Shown: piece by piece, positions 8,637 through 18,497 of the stretch | Numbering within the stretch: the stretch's first letter is position 1 | Layout: each line of letters starts with the position of its first letter | Assembly: GCA_029776155.1 (NCBI GenBank) | Contig: JAKOTU010000055.1 | Span: 1 to 64,000, forward strand | Reading direction: 5' to 3' | From: Bacillota bacterium | Lineage (GTDB): Bacteria > Bacillota > Limnochordia > Darwinibacteriales > Darwinibacteriaceae | Length of the DNA stretch: 64,000 bases | Position numbers and translations under genes: made by a program | The notes under the pieces: generated by a model | The model's input: the letters and a program-made list of their open reading frames with translations, nothing else | Told to the model about the DNA's origin: nothing | The model's database searches: none

Positions 8637-9479
8637 CTAGTGATAGCTGTAAAACCCCTGGCCGGTCTTGCGACCCAGCCTGCCGGCCCGCACCATTTTG
8701 CGCAGCAGCGGCGCAGGGCGGTACTTGTCCTCACCCAGTTCAGCATGGAGCGTTTCCATGATGGCCAAGCAGATATCCAGACCAATAAGATCGGCCAAAG
8801 CCAGGGGCCCCATGGGGTGGTTAGCCCCCAAGCGCATGGCAGTATCGATATCCTCGACGGAAGCCGTTCCCTCGCTGAGCAAGAAGATGGCTTCATTGAT
8901 CATGGGCAGCAGAAGGCGGTTCACCACAAACCCCGGTGACTCCTCTACCACCACAGGCGTTTTGCCTAGGGCCTGGACAAACTCCCGGCTCCGGTCCATG
9001 CATTCCTGGGAGGTAAACGGTGTACGCACCAGTTCTACAAGCTCCATCCTGGGCACCGGATTGAAAAAATGGATGCCGATCACCCGTTGGGGTTCCCCAG
9101 TCGCGGCGGCAAGGGCGGTAACACTCAAGGCCGACGTGTTAGTACCCAGGATGCACTCTGGGGAGCAGATCCGGCCTAAAGCAGCGAAGATCTCCTGCTT
9201 GACAGCTAGATCCTCCGCCGCAGCCTCAACCACAACATCCGCTTCAGCCAGTGCCTCTAAGTCTGCGGCCAGCTCAATACGGGCCAAAAGCTCCCCTTTC
9301 TTAGCAGGCTCAAGCCTGCCTTTATCCACGGCCCGGGACAGTCTCTTTTCCACCGCGTCCCGGCCAGCCCTGGCCCGGTCTAGGTCCACGTCCACCAGGA
9401 CCACCTGACCCACGGCAGCGGCCACTTCAGCGATCCCACTGCCCATGGTCCCAGCACCAATCACACCAATTGTCAACAT
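8637..9479 (-). CDS. hbd: 3-Hydroxybutyryl-CoA dehydrogenase
   Basis: The protein (280 residues) oxidises or reduces the 3-hydroxyacyl-CoA/3-oxoacyl-CoA pair with NAD(P). The Rossmann opening I-G-V-I-G-A-G-T-M-G-S-G-I-A follows the start; the catalytic region G-I-H-F-F-N-P-V-P-x-M-x-L-V-E is intact, with the C-terminal dimer domain D-T-A-M-R-L-G-A-N-H-P-M-G-P-L-A-L-A-D. ATG at 9479 has GGGAGGTGA ahead. It stands between thl and crt, so the three together connect crotonyl-CoA with acetyl-CoA. Confidence 0.93.
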   Translation of the reverse strand: MLTIGVIGAGTMGSGIAEVAAAVGQVVLVDVDLDRARAGRDAVEKRLSRAVDKGRLEPAKKGELLARIELAADLEALAEADVVVEAAAEDLAVKQEIFAALGRICSPECILGTNTSALSVTALAAATGEPQRVIGIHFFNPVPRMELVELVRTPFTSQECMDRSREFVQALGKTPVVVEESPGFVVNRLLLPMINEAIFLLSEGTASVEDIDTAMRLGANHPMGPLALADLIGLDICLAIMETLHAELGEDKYRPAPLLRKMVRAGRLGRKTGQGFYSYH

Positions 9480-9505
9480 CCAGCTCACCTCCCTAATCTG
9501 CGGGC

Positions 9506-10687
9506 TTACAGGAGCTCTACCACCACAGCATAGCCCTGCCCGCCGCCAATACACAGCGTGGCCAGACCCCTTCTAGCTCCCCTCTGCTCCATGGCATGGA
9601 GCAAGGTGACCAGAATTCGGGCTCCACTCGCGCCGATGGGGTGGCCCAGGGCAATTGCCCCTCCATGTACGTTCACCTTGGCAGGATCTAATCCCAGCTC
9701 CCGCATGACCGCAATGGACTGCACGGCAAAGGCTTCGTTGGCCTCAATCAAGTCCAGATCCCCAATCTCCAGTCCGCACTTGGCCAGAGCCTTGCGAGTA
9801 GCCCCCACTGGTCCCAAGCCCATAATGGCCGGATCCAGGGCCGCAGCGGCCCAGCTGAGCACCTTGGCCATGGGCTTTAACCCCAGGCTTTCCGCTTTCT
9901 CCCGGGACATGACCAACAGGGCCGCCGCGCCGTCGTTGATCCCCGAAGCATTCCCCGCGGTGACAGTCCCATCAGGTTTGAATGCCGGTCGAAGTCTAGC
10001 CAGTGCCTCTGCGGTGACCCCCTCCCGGGGATACTCGTCCCGCTGGAACACAAGGGGTTCCCCTTTGCGCTGCGGGATGACCACAGGCACGATCTCCCGT
10101 TCAAAGCGCCCCTCCGCCAAAGCGGCCTGGCATTTCTGCTGACTTGCTGCGGCAAACTCATCCTGTTCCTCACGGCTGATCTGCCAGCGCTCGGCAATAT
10201 TCTCCGCAGTCAGGCCCATATGGGTATCGGTAAAGGCGCACCACAGCCCGTCGCGGATCATGGTATCTACCAACTGGTCATGGCCCATGCGGGAACCCCA
10301 GCGGGCCTTCGTCACCGCGTAGGGAGCGGTGCTCATGCTTTCCATGCCCCCAGCCACAAACACATCCCCATCTCCAACCTGGATGGCTTGGGCCGCAAGC
10401 CCCACGGCCTTCAGGCCCGAGCCGCACACCTTGTTCACCGTGAAGGCGGGAACACTCTCGGGGATACCCGCCTTGATCGCTGCCTGGCGGGCCGGGTTCT
10501 GTCCGCTAGCTGCCTGCAGCACGTTACCTAAGATAACCTCGTCCACCTCTTCCGGGGGCAGTTGAGTTTCCTCCAACAGCCGCCTGATCACCACGGCAGC
10601 CAAGTCTGGGGCGGAAAGATCCTTGAGGGTCCCACCGAAACTGCCGATGGCTGTACGCAGGGCCTTGACGATCACCACTTCGCGCAT
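9506..10687 (-). CDS. thl: Acetyl-CoA C-acetyltransferase (thiolase)
   Basis: The enzyme cleaves acetoacetyl-CoA with CoA to two acetyl-CoA, or runs in reverse. It is 393 residues long, the normal thiolase length. The acyl-carrying Cys lies in [11 protein letters not shown], the catalytic His in [10 protein letters not shown] and the second Cys in L-C-I-G-G-G-Q-G. In this cluster it would split the acetoacetyl-CoA produced by the CoA-transferase, the last carbon-carbon cleavage in lysine fermentation. Confidence 0.95.
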   Translation of the reverse strand: MREVVIVKALRTAIGSFGGTLKDLSAPDLAAVVIRRLLEETQLPPEEVDEVILGNVLQAASGQNPARQAAIKAGIPESVPAFTVNKVCGSGLKAVGLAAQAIQVGDGDVFVAGGMESMSTAPYAVTKARWGSRMGHDQLVDTMIRDGLWCAFTDTHMGLTAENIAERWQISREEQDEFAAASQQKCQAALAEGRFEREIVPVVIPQRKGEPLVFQRDEYPREGVTAEALARLRPAFKPDGTVTAGNASGINDGAAALLVMSREKAESLGLKPMAKVLSWAAAALDPAIMGLGPVGATRKALAKCGLEIGDLDLIEANEAFAVQSIAVMRELGLDPAKVNVHGGAIALGHPIGASGARILVTLLHAMEQRGARRGLATLCIGGGQGYAVVVELL

Positions 10688-10704
10688 GTTCTTCCTCCTT
10701 CACT

Positions 10705-11979
10705 TTAGGAACTCCCGTTCTGCTTCCGCTTCCAGCGGCGCCTCTCCAAATCCGCAGGCTCAATGGATCGTTCCTCTGTGGACTGCAGCAGCCGGGCTAC
10801 GCCCCGGGAGGCGGTCTGTCCCTCCGTAGGTTCCCATCCTTCATCCACATACTGGGGCTCCACATAGGTGGCGATCACCCCTTCATAGTTGCGGAGCACC
10901 ACCTTGGTGGGGGACATACTGATCAAGTATTGGGGCATGACCGGCGTTTTGCCTCCGCCACCTGGCACATCCACTACATAGGTAGGTACCGCGTAGCCGG
11001 AAATGTGACCCCGCAGAGCCTCCATGATCTCCAGACCCTTGGACACCTTGGTTCGGAAGTGCTCAATGCCCATGGACAGGTCGCACTGGTAGATATAATA
11101 GGGACGCACACGGATCTGTACCAGCTTCAGCACCAGCTCCTTCATGATCTCGGGGTTGTCGTTCACCCCCCGCAGCAGCACGCTTTGATTACCCACGGGA
11201 ATACCCGCATCAACCAGCCTTTCACAGGCTGCCCTGGAATCGGCGGTGATCTCCTTGGGGTGGTTGAAGTGGGTATTGAGCCAGATGGGATGATACTTCT
11301 TCAACATGTTTACAAGATCCGGGGTGATCCTCTGGGGCATAACCACGGGGGTGCGGGTACCGATGCGGATGATCTCCACATGGGGAATATCCCTCAGGCG
11401 CCGGATAATCTCCTCGAGGCGTCCGTCGGACATGAGCAAGGCATCACCGCCAGAAAGGAGCACGTCGCGTACAGCTGGAGTGCGGCGGATGTACTCAATT
11501 CCTTGCTCGATCAAATCCCAGCTCAACCCGGCATCCCGTTGGCCTGCGAACCGGCGCCTGGTGCAATGACGGCAGTACATGGAACATTGGTCCGTAATTA
11601 AGAACAGCACCCGGTCGGGATAGCGATGGGTTAAGCCCGGTACCGGTGAATCTTCTTCTTCACTGAGGGGGTCATGCAAATCCGCACGGCTGGAGTATGT
11701 CTCGTGGATAGTGGGTATGGCCTGTTTGCGAATGGGACAGTTGGCGTCAGTGGGATCGATGAGGGAGGCGTAGTAGGGTGTGATGCCCATGCGGAAGACT
11801 TCCAGCACTCTGGCAATATCTGCCTGTTCCTGCTCCGTTAAGGGGATAATCCTGCTCAGCTGCTCCACAGTCTGAATGCGGTTGCGCACCTGCCAGTGCC
11901 AATCCCGCCACTCGGCCTCGCTGTAGCCCCACTTCAGCCACGGAGCTTCTCCTACATGTTCTCTGCTAACCGCGCTCAC
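10705..11979 (-). CDS. kamA: L-lysine 2,3-aminomutase (radical SAM, PLP)
   Basis: KamA converts L-lysine to L-beta-lysine, the first step of the fermentation. The radical SAM cluster motif is C-S-M-Y-C-R-H-C, preceded by T-D-Q; the PLP-binding lysine is in P-G-G-G-G-K-T-P-V. The length of 424 residues fits the clostridial enzyme. The GTG start at 11979 has AAGGAGG seven bases upstream and is preferred over the upstream in-frame codon at 11997. Glutamate or arginine 2,3-aminomutases share these motifs, but the surrounding kam genes settle the substrate as lysine. Confidence 0.93.
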   Translation of the reverse strand: MSAVSREHVGEAPWLKWGYSEAEWRDWHWQVRNRIQTVEQLSRIIPLTEQEQADIARVLEVFRMGITPYYASLIDPTDANCPIRKQAIPTIHETYSSRADLHDPLSEEEDSPVPGLTHRYPDRVLFLITDQCSMYCRHCTRRRFAGQRDAGLSWDLIEQGIEYIRRTPAVRDVLLSGGDALLMSDGRLEEIIRRLRDIPHVEIIRIGTRTPVVMPQRITPDLVNMLKKYHPIWLNTHFNHPKEITADSRAACERLVDAGIPVGNQSVLLRGVNDNPEIMKELVLKLVQIRVRPYYIYQCDLSMGIEHFRTKVSKGLEIMEALRGHISGYAVPTYVVDVPGGGGKTPVMPQYLISMSPTKVVLRNYEGVIATYVEPQYVDEGWEPTEGQTASRGVARLLQSTEERSIEPADLERRRWKRKQNGSS

Positions 11980-11997
11980 TGCCAAACCTCCTTCCAC

Positions 11998-12672
11998 CTA
12001 AACTGCCGCCGGCAAAGGCATGTCCTTGAGCTCAGGAGCAGGCTCCAAAGGGGCCCCGGTCAATTCTCGGATCTGTTCCACGGAGAAAGCGGGATGCCTT
12101 TCCAGCAGGATCATGGTGCCACCGCCGGGCCTGAACACACCCAGTTCTGTGACTACCAGATCCACTTCGTGAACTGCAGTGAGGGGCAGGCGGCACTTTT
12201 CCAACAGCTTGGGCTGGCCATCCTTGGTGGTATGGCTGGTGGCCACAATCACCTTTTTCGCTCCCACCACCAAATCCATGGCGCCACCCATACCGGGAAC
12301 CATTTTGCCTGGAATCATCCAGCTAGCTAGATTCCCCCACGCATCCACTTCCAGGGCCCCCAGCACAGTCACATCCACATGGCCGCCCCGGATGATGGCA
12401 AAGGAAAGGGCGCTGTCGAAAAAGGCCCCGCCCGGCAGAATAGTGACAGGTTTTCCGCCTGCGTTAACTAGATCTGGATCCTCTTTGCCTGGAGCTGGGT
12501 CCGGGCCCAGACCCACAAACCCGTTTTCCGACTGGAAAACCACATCCACACCCGGTGGGATGAAGCTGGCCACCAGAGTGGGCAGACCGATGCCTAGATT
12601 CACCACATCACCGTGGGAAAGCTCTTGAGCAATACGGTGGGCGATGATTTTCCGCTTTTGCTCGTCAGTCAT
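11998..12672 (-). CDS. Butyryl-CoA:acetoacetate-type CoA-transferase, beta subunit
   Basis: This is subunit B of a 3-oxoacid-type CoA-transferase (224 residues). The catalytic Glu is in Q-S-E-N-G-F-V-G, and the glycine-rich G-I-G-L-P-T-L-V-A and G-G-A-M-D-L-V-V-G-A-K blocks are typical. In lysine fermentation the transferase (Kat) moves CoA from butyryl-CoA to acetoacetate. The chain overlaps the alpha subunit gene by 8 bp, so expression is coupled. The sequence alone does not separate a butyryl-CoA transferase from an acetyl-CoA or succinyl-CoA one. Confidence 0.87.
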   Translation of the reverse strand: MTDEQKRKIIAHRIAQELSHGDVVNLGIGLPTLVASFIPPGVDVVFQSENGFVGLGPDPAPGKEDPDLVNAGGKPVTILPGGAFFDSALSFAIIRGGHVDVTVLGALEVDAWGNLASWMIPGKMVPGMGGAMDLVVGAKKVIVATSHTTKDGQPKLLEKCRLPLTAVHEVDLVVTELGVFRPGGGTMILLERHPAFSVEQIRELTGAPLEPAPELKDMPLPAAV

Positions 12673-13327
12673 GCCTGCTCACGCTCCTCACCATTACATC
12701 CACAAAAATCCCGGGAGTCATGACCTGATCCGGATCGAGCACTCCCACTTCTACAATCTCCTCCACCTCCGCAATCACCAGGTCCGCAGCCATGGCCATA
12801 AGCGGGTTAAAATTCCGAGCGCTCCTGCGGTAAACGAGGTTGCCCTTACGGTCCCCTTTCCAGGCCTTGATCAAAGCCACATCCGCGCGGAGCGGTGTTT
12901 CTAAAAGATAAGTCCGGCCGTCAACGACCAATTCCTGCTTGCCTTGGGCTACGATGGTGCCAACTCCCGTTGGGGTGAGTACTCCTCCCAACCCTGCGCC
13001 CGCGCAGCGAATCCTCTCCGCAAGGGTGCCCTGGGGAACCAGCTCCACATGGATCCGGCCGTCGATCATGCGGCGTCCCGTCTCGGGATTGGTGCCGATG
13101 TGGCTGGCGATCACGCGAGTGACTGCATCTGCGCTGATCAACATCCCAACACCATCACCCTGCACCCCGGTGTCATTGGTAATGAGTGTCAAGTCGCGCA
13201 CATGGCGTCGCGCCAGTTCGGCAATGAGGCCTGTGGGCGCGCCGCAGGTCATAAATCCTCCGATCATCACAGTACTGCCATCCTTGATCTGCGCCACAGC
13301 TTCTGGTATGGACAAAATCGCGGGCAT
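12665..13327 (-). CDS. Butyryl-CoA:acetoacetate-type CoA-transferase, alpha subunit
   Basis: Subunit A has 220 residues and carries the family blocks D-G-S-T-V-M-I-G-G-F and Q-G-T-L-A-E-R-I-R-C-A-G-A-G-L-G-G-V-L-T-P-T-G-V-G-T. It pairs with the next gene to form the active enzyme. It follows kce by 18 bp and overlaps the beta subunit. Its expected substrate, acetoacetate, is exactly what Kce makes, so context supports the Kat role. Confidence 0.87.
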   Translation of the reverse strand: MPAILSIPEAVAQIKDGSTVMIGGFMTCGAPTGLIAELARRHVRDLTLITNDTGVQGDGVGMLISADAVTRVIASHIGTNPETGRRMIDGRIHVELVPQGTLAERIRCAGAGLGGVLTPTGVGTIVAQGKQELVVDGRTYLLETPLRADVALIKAWKGDRKGNLVYRRSARNFNPLMAMAADLVIAEVEEIVEVGVLDPDQVMTPGIFVDVMVRSVSRHD

Positions 13328-13345
13328 GCTTTCCCTCCCTGCAGC

Positions 13346-14167
13346 CTATGTTTTTACCGGTATACCCAAGATCTCCCGCGCTTCGTCGGGGCTGGCCACT
13401 TCCCGCCCCAGCTCTTGGGCAATGCACACTATCCTGGCCACCAGCTGTGCACTGCTTACAGCCAACTCTCCTTTTTTGTAGTAGATGTTGTCTTCAAAGC
13501 CCACACGCACATGCCCCCCCATGGCCATTGCGGCCAGGGCCAAAGGCGTCTCGTGGCGCCCAATGCCCGATACGGTCCAGGTGGACCCTGGGGGTATGGC
13601 GTCCACCAGGAAAGCCAGGTTCCGCACCGTACCTGCCATGGCTCCTGGTACTCCCAACACGAAGTTGAAGTGCAGTGGTTCCCGCACCAGGCCCTTTTTC
13701 AAGAGGCGCAGGGCATTGTCGATCATGCCTGCTTCGAAGATCTCAAACTCTGGTTTGATCCCCCGCTCCTGCATCAGGCGGGCCGCTTCTTCCACGAACT
13801 CCTGGGGATTGGCAAAAATGTCGCGGCCGAAGTTGCAGGTTCCTGTGGTAAGGGTGGCCATCTCCGGGTCTAGTTCCAGAGGCTGGAGCCGTTCTTGGGC
13901 GGTATGCCACACGGCACCTCCGGTGGAGGGCTGGAAGATCACCGGGCAGGCCCGCTCTATGAGGCGCTTGATCTCCCCATAGACCTCCTTGTCTTGGGTG
14001 GGCGTCCCATCAGCCAGCCTGGCATGGACATGGACGATGGCCGCGCCCGCCTCATAGGCCTCCAGTGCAGCTTGGGCAATCTCCTCGGGTGTAATGGGCA
14101 GATTGGGCTGCTGTTCCCTGGTAACCTCCGCGCCTGTGAGGGCCGCGGTGATAATCAGTTTAGACAC
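13346..14167 (-). CDS. kce: 3-Keto-5-aminohexanoate cleavage enzyme
   Basis: Kce condenses 3-keto-5-aminohexanoate with acetyl-CoA and releases acetoacetate and 3-aminobutyryl-CoA. The protein (273 residues) begins [12 protein letters not shown] and contains the zinc-binding V-H-V-H-A-R block, P-S-T-G-G and the C-terminal R-V-G-F-E-D-N-I-Y, all hallmarks of the BKACE family. The GTG start at 14167 overlaps the end of kal by 8 bp. BKACE enzymes have varied substrates, but the kal, kdd and kam neighbours make this assignment strong. Confidence 0.94.
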   Translation of the reverse strand: MSKLIITAALTGAEVTREQQPNLPITPEEIAQAALEAYEAGAAIVHVHARLADGTPTQDKEVYGEIKRLIERACPVIFQPSTGGAVWHTAQERLQPLELDPEMATLTTGTCNFGRDIFANPQEFVEEAARLMQERGIKPEFEIFEAGMIDNALRLLKKGLVREPLHFNFVLGVPGAMAGTVRNLAFLVDAIPPGSTWTVSGIGRHETPLALAAMAMGGHVRVGFEDNIYYKKGELAVSSAQLVARIVCIAQELGREVASPDEAREILGIPVKT

Positions 14168-14564
14168 CCTGATTTCCCCCCCTCTGCCTTTCCTTAGGCA
14201 CCACGCACACACCCTTGGCCTCCGCCACCACCACCGGCTCAGGCAGCACATCCATGGCGGAAGGAGGAAGCCCTTCCCCTTGGGGGCGGGTGATCTGCTT
14301 CACCGCCTGAAACTCCATGTGTCGCGAGGTGTTGCCCACCTTGGTGATCCTCCCCCGCACTTCGATGAAATCCCCGGCATAGACCGGCGCCTTGAACATG
14401 ACCTCGCTGTAGGTGAGCAGCAGCCCTTCATCGCCATCGTGGCGGATGAGCAGTTCTGTGGCCGCATCGCCAAAGAGCTGCAGAAGAAAAGCACCATCCA
14501 CCAACTCACCTCCATAATGGGCCTGGCTAGCGCTTACCCGCACCCGCAGAACACTTTCCAACAC
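14160..14564 (-). CDS. kal: 3-Aminobutyryl-CoA ammonia lyase (hotdog fold)
   Basis: Kal removes ammonia from 3-aminobutyryl-CoA to give crotonyl-CoA. The 134-residue protein has the small hotdog-fold pattern (G-G-E-L-V-D-G-A, then [15 protein letters not shown]) seen in Kal. Start is GTG at 14564 with a modest AGGGG site about ten bases ahead. It lies between kamE and kce, its usual place. A thioesterase would be the generic alternative, but linkage argues against it. Confidence 0.87.
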   Translation of the reverse strand: MLESVLRVRVSASQAHYGGELVDGAFLLQLFGDAATELLIRHDGDEGLLLTYSEVMFKAPVYAGDFIEVRGRITKVGNTSRHMEFQAVKQITRPQGEGLPPSAMDVLPEPVVVAEAKGVCVVPKERQRGGNQGV

Positions 14565-14567
14565 AGT

Positions 14568-15308
14568 CTATTCACCCCTTTCCATCCTCCGTGCCACTTC
14601 CCTGGCCAAAAACCCGGCCACATCCCGTGCGGTGGTTCCGGGCCCAAAACCGGCATCAAAGCCCAACTCCGCGGCTAGAACCCTGTCTATGCGCGGCCCG
14701 CCCACCACCATGATGAGCTTAGGGCGCAGTCCTTCCGCCTCGGCCAGTTCTACCAGCTCCGTAAGGTTCTTAATATGGATGTCCCGCTGGGTGACCACCT
14801 GCGAGACCAGCACCGCATCCGCGCCCACTTCCACCGCTTTTTGGAGCAGTTCTTCATTGGGTACCTGGCTGCCTAAGTTATAGGTTTCAAACATGGGATA
14901 GCGCTCCAACCCATACTCGCCCTTGTAGCCTTTCATGTTCATAATGGCATCCAGGCCCACCGTGTGGGCATCCGTGCCTGTGCAGGCACCCACCACCACG
15001 ATTTTGCGCCCAACCCGCTCCTCAATCAAAGCATTGATCTCCTCGAAACTGAGGGCTGCCTCTTCTTCAGGCAGCTCGGGAAGTTCACTAGGGTCGATGC
15101 TGTGGCGGCAGCTGCCGTAGAGGATGAAAAAGGTGAACCCGTTGAGGTCCTTGGTGTGGACGATCTGCACGTTATCCAAGCCCATCTTTCCTGCCAGCCT
15201 CTTGGCCGCCTCTTGAGCCTTAGGGCCTGCGGGCAAGGGCAGGGTAAAGCTGAGCTGCATCTGCCCATCTCCCCAGGTGTCGCCGTAGGGTTTTAATGCG
15301 GACACCAT
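14568..15308 (-). CDS. kamE: Lysine 5,6-aminomutase, beta (cobalamin-binding) subunit
   Basis: KamE binds adenosylcobalamin and PLP and, with KamD, moves the terminal amino group of beta-lysine to give 3,5-diaminohexanoate. The base-off cobalamin motif is D113-A-H115-T-V-G118, followed by the Rossmann-like B12 domain; a G-G-P-R-I-D-R loop lies near the end. The length of 246 residues is normal. The start codon overlaps the kamD stop by one base, consistent with coupled synthesis of the two subunits. Confidence 0.95.
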   Translation of the reverse strand: MVSALKPYGDTWGDGQMQLSFTLPLPAGPKAQEAAKRLAGKMGLDNVQIVHTKDLNGFTFFILYGSCRHSIDPSELPELPEEEAALSFEEINALIEERVGRKIVVVGACTGTDAHTVGLDAIMNMKGYKGEYGLERYPMFETYNLGSQVPNEELLQKAVEVGADAVLVSQVVTQRDIHIKNLTELVELAEAEGLRPKLIMVVGGPRIDRVLAAELGFDAGFGPGTTARDVAGFLAREVARRMERGE

Positions 15309-16876
15309 CAGTTCTCCCTCCCCAGTTCGCGCCGGAGCGCATCCATAATTGGATTCACATAGTCCAGTCCCTTGCGGATTACACCCTCACGGCCCTTACC
15401 TCCCCCAGGCGGCCGTTTGATCTCGGCAAAGTATCCTGCGCCGATGGCTCCCTTGAGACCCAGAGCTGCAATCTCCTCCAAAAAGGCCAAGGTCTTATCT
15501 ACGATCTCCTCGGACCTCCTCTGGATAAGGCCATCTGGCCGGAAGATGATCTCCCGGCCCAAGTCCCGGGCATTGTCCATCACGTATTGGGCATTTTCCA
15601 GACTCAAAATGCGGTCACTGAGATGGGGCGTGTGGATAGCCTCCGTAAGCATACCCAACAGATGGATACTCTGCCCCGTGAGCACCGAGGCCAGGTTGAA
15701 CATGGCATTTTGAACGTGCCCCATAAAAACATCGCCGGTCATGTACTTAGTTGGGGGCATGTACTTCAAAGGTGAGTCGGGGAAAACCTGGCGCAGCGTC
15801 TGGGCCATGGCCACTTCGTAGAGGAACCCGTTGGGCATTTTTGGATCCATTTCGAAGGCGTGGCCCAGGCCAAGCTGCCAGTGATCGAGTCCAGCTAAAA
15901 GCCCCAACTGCTCGTTGATGAAGTTGGAAGCAAGCACAGTATGGGCCTGCTCATAGGCATCAGCCGTGGTTAGATAATTATCCTCGCCTGTGTTGATGAT
16001 GATCCCGGCATAGGCGTTGAGCATGCGGGAAAAGTGTTGGTCCGCGAAGGTGCGATCCATGTTGATATCCCGGAACAAGATCCCATACATGGCGTCGTTG
16101 AGCATCATGTCCAGCCGCTCCAGCGCGCCCATGGCGGCGATCTCAGGCATGCACAGCCCTGAACAGTAGTTCACCAGCTGGATATAACGGCCCAGCTCCA
16201 CACTGACCTCGTCCAGGGCCTGCCGCATGACGCGGAAGTTGGCCTGGGTGGCATAGGTTCCTCCGTAGCCCTCGGTGGTGGTCCCGTAGGGCACATAATC
16301 CAAAAGGCTCTGGGCGGTGGTACGGATTACGGCGATAATATCCGCCCCGTACCTGGCCGCGGCCTGGGCCTGTTTTACATCTTCAAAAATGTTACCGCTA
16401 GCCACGATCACATACTTCAAAGGCTCCCGGCCGATACCCAGCTTGTCTTTCAGTTCTTCCCGGATCTGACGCTGCCTGCGGATCGCGGTCAAGGCGCTGT
16501 CGGTGTATTCGTCCATCACCTGCTTCACCCGCAGCGGATCCTGGATCTCCAGGTCACACAGTGAAAGGCCTTCACCACAGCTCTCTGCCACTTCTTGGGG
16601 TGTCTTCCCCAGCGCCACCACCGCATTGGCCAGCCAAAAGGCGATGCCCCGGTGGAGTTGGTTGGCGGCAGCCACTTGGTCCACCACCACATTGGGCAGA
16701 GGCACCCCCTCAGAATTCGTGCCATCAATGCCGAACAAGCGGGCCACGGTGCGCTCAATGCTCACAGTGGTTACCTGGTCAACTTCCCTTTGGATGTCCC
16801 GGGCAATGCGCTCCGCGAGCTCCCGCGCCCTGGCCACCTTGCTCTGGTCCACTTTCAGCAGCTCATTGACCACCAT
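15308..16876 (-). CDS. kamD: Lysine 5,6-aminomutase, alpha subunit
   Basis: The large catalytic subunit is about 522 residues long and forms a TIM barrel that sits on the KamE cobalamin domain. Recognisable stretches include L-P-N-V-V-V-D-Q-V near residue 60, G-T-T-T-E-G-Y-G-G-T-Y-A-T-Q-A-N-F and the C-terminal P-P-G-G-G-K-G. The ATG at 16876 follows AGAGGAG by five bases. It overlaps kamC by 14 bp. The gene order kamB-kamC-kamD-kamE is that of known lysine fermenters. Confidence 0.95.
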   Translation of the reverse strand: MVVNELLKVDQSKVARARELAERIARDIQREVDQVTTVSIERTVARLFGIDGTNSEGVPLPNVVVDQVAAANQLHRGIAFWLANAVVALGKTPQEVAESCGEGLSLCDLEIQDPLRVKQVMDEYTDSALTAIRRQRQIREELKDKLGIGREPLKYVIVASGNIFEDVKQAQAAARYGADIIAVIRTTAQSLLDYVPYGTTTEGYGGTYATQANFRVMRQALDEVSVELGRYIQLVNYCSGLCMPEIAAMGALERLDMMLNDAMYGILFRDINMDRTFADQHFSRMLNAYAGIIINTGEDNYLTTADAYEQAHTVLASNFINEQLGLLAGLDHWQLGLGHAFEMDPKMPNGFLYEVAMAQTLRQVFPDSPLKYMPPTKYMTGDVFMGHVQNAMFNLASVLTGQSIHLLGMLTEAIHTPHLSDRILSLENAQYVMDNARDLGREIIFRPDGLIQRRSEEIVDKTLAFLEEIAALGLKGAIGAGYFAEIKRPPGGGKGREGVIRKGLDYVNPIMDALRRELGREN

Positions 16877-18497
16877 CTTCACTCCTCTGCAAAGCCTTCG
16901 CTCTGGCTATAACCCCTGGTTCAACGCCTAGCGCTTCGGCGACGAACACTGCATCGCTTGGCCCTACGTCCCCCGGTGCTGCCTGCTCCAGAGTATAATC
17001 CATAAAGCGCTGCAGGGCTTCCAGGTTCCAAGCAGATAGGGGCAAAACCTCCTTCTGCAGCTGCTCCTTGTCCAGTCCCCTCACCCGATAATGCACCACA
17101 CCCTCGATTTGGGTTAAACAGCTATAATGGGTGGCAAGTACGGTCATGGCCGGCGCGGCACGGAGCCGCTCCACCACGGCCTGAGCCACCGCAGCCCCCT
17201 CGCCCGGGCTGGTGCTCTGGGCCAACTCGTCCAGGAGGATCAAACCCGGCTCTCCGCTGTAGGGCAGCACTTCCCGGACGAAGAACACCTCCCGTGCGAA
17301 CCTGCTCAAGCCCGGCATCCCTTGACTGGAAGGGAGATGGGCCCTGAGGAAGCGCCGGGGTTTGAACGTCATGGACTGAGCCGGGACCAACAAACCGTAC
17401 TGGGCCATGGCCACCAGCAGTCCAATGGTCTTCAGGGTGACCGTCTTACCTCCCATGTTCGGACCGGTAATCACCGTAACTCCCGGGCGCAGTTCCAAGG
17501 AAAGGGGACAATAAACGCCGCCCGCCTGCCGCACCTCTTCCTCCACTAGAAGGTGGCGTCCCCCGCGGATAACCAGACACTCCTCGCCTGCCAAAGAGGG
17601 TTTGACGCCTTGCATCTCCAGGCAGAAGCGGGCTTTCGCCAAAAGAAAATCTAAGAATCCTAAGATTTCTAAGATTCTGAGTAGGCGGGGCGCGTGGGCA
17701 CCCACAACCCGGCTTAATTCGGCCCTAACGGCGGCTTTGCGCTCTTCCTCCTGGGACCTAACCGCGGCCAACTCCCCTCTCAGCTGCGCGCCCTCGCCCC
17801 GATCTACCCAGCGAAAGGTAACAAAACCCTCCGTTTCCTGGATCCTAACCAGGTCCGGGACCTTTTCCAACTCCGCCAGCGCGGATTGGTCCCGGCTGGA
17901 TACGGTGATCTCGTCTTCTGAGGACAGCCCTCTGCCTGCGGCTGCCCACACTTGGGCGTCCACCCGAGACCTCAGCTCTGCCAGGCGCTCCTCCAGGAAG
18001 CGGCGCCGTCGGCGCGCCGCGGCCAGAAGCTCATCATAGGCATCCGCGAGGTAGAAACTGAGCTCTCCGCCCTGGCCTACGCTGAGGTCCTCCCGACACG
18101 GGGTACAAACATCCAGGGGAACCGGCAGGAGAGGGGCCCAGCCCAAACGGTGCAGCTCCCCTTGAACTTCCTCCGCCAAGTGGAGCAGTTTCTTCACTTC
18201 ATAGAGCTCAACATCATCTAGGGTTTCTCCTCGGGCGCTGCGGGCAATGATCCCAGAAATATCCTTCAGCTGGCTAAGGGAATGGAGCAGACCTTCTCCT
18301 GCCGCGGGCTGCCTGCGCAGGCAGTGCACTGCCTGTTCTAGGCGGTGCCAAGCATCCTCCAGCTCAGCCTTTTGCTCAGGGAGAAAGGCCCGGGCCTCCC
18401 TCTGCAGGGCCCGTCCCAGGGGAGAAACGGGGCGGATGCGCAGCCAGATGGCTTCAAAGCCAAGCTCGCGCCTGGTTTCAGCATCAAGGAAGTGCAT
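16863..18497 (-). CDS. kamC: MutS-like ATPase, lysine 5,6-aminomutase reactivase component
   Basis: The protein (544 residues) has the C-terminal ABC ATPase of MutS: Walker A G345-P-N-M-G-G-K-T352 and Walker B L-I-L-L-D-E-L-A around residue 420. Lever-like helical regions precede it, but the N-terminal mismatch-recognition domain of MutS is absent. In lysine-fermenting bacteria this gene sits beside kamD and is annotated as the ATPase that reactivates the B12 enzyme, probably with KamB. It is therefore not a mismatch-repair gene. The start at 18497 has AAAGGAGG ahead and overlaps kamB by 14 bp. Confidence 0.85.
   Translation of the reverse strand: MHFLDAETRRELGFEAIWLRIRPVSPLGRALQREARAFLPEQKAELEDAWHRLEQAVHCLRRQPAAGEGLLHSLSQLKDISGIIARSARGETLDDVELYEVKKLLHLAEEVQGELHRLGWAPLLPVPLDVCTPCREDLSVGQGGELSFYLADAYDELLAAARRRRRFLEERLAELRSRVDAQVWAAAGRGLSSEDEITVSSRDQSALAELEKVPDLVRIQETEGFVTFRWVDRGEGAQLRGELAAVRSQEEERKAAVRAELSRVVGAHAPRLLRILEILGFLDFLLAKARFCLEMQGVKPSLAGEECLVIRGGRHLLVEEEVRQAGGVYCPLSLELRPGVTVITGPNMGGKTVTLKTIGLLVAMAQYGLLVPAQSMTFKPRRFLRAHLPSSQGMPGLSRFAREVFFVREVLPYSGEPGLILLDELAQSTSPGEGAAVAQAVVERLRAAPAMTVLATHYSCLTQIEGVVHYRVRGLDKEQLQKEVLPLSAWNLEALQRFMDYTLEQAAPGDVGPSDAVFVAEALGVEPGVIARAKALQRSEDGGQ

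Noticed and set aside
16863..18497. Possible mismatch-repair MutS
   Set aside because: It has the MutS-type ATPase but no mismatch-binding domain, and it lies in the kam operon, so a reactivase role fits better.
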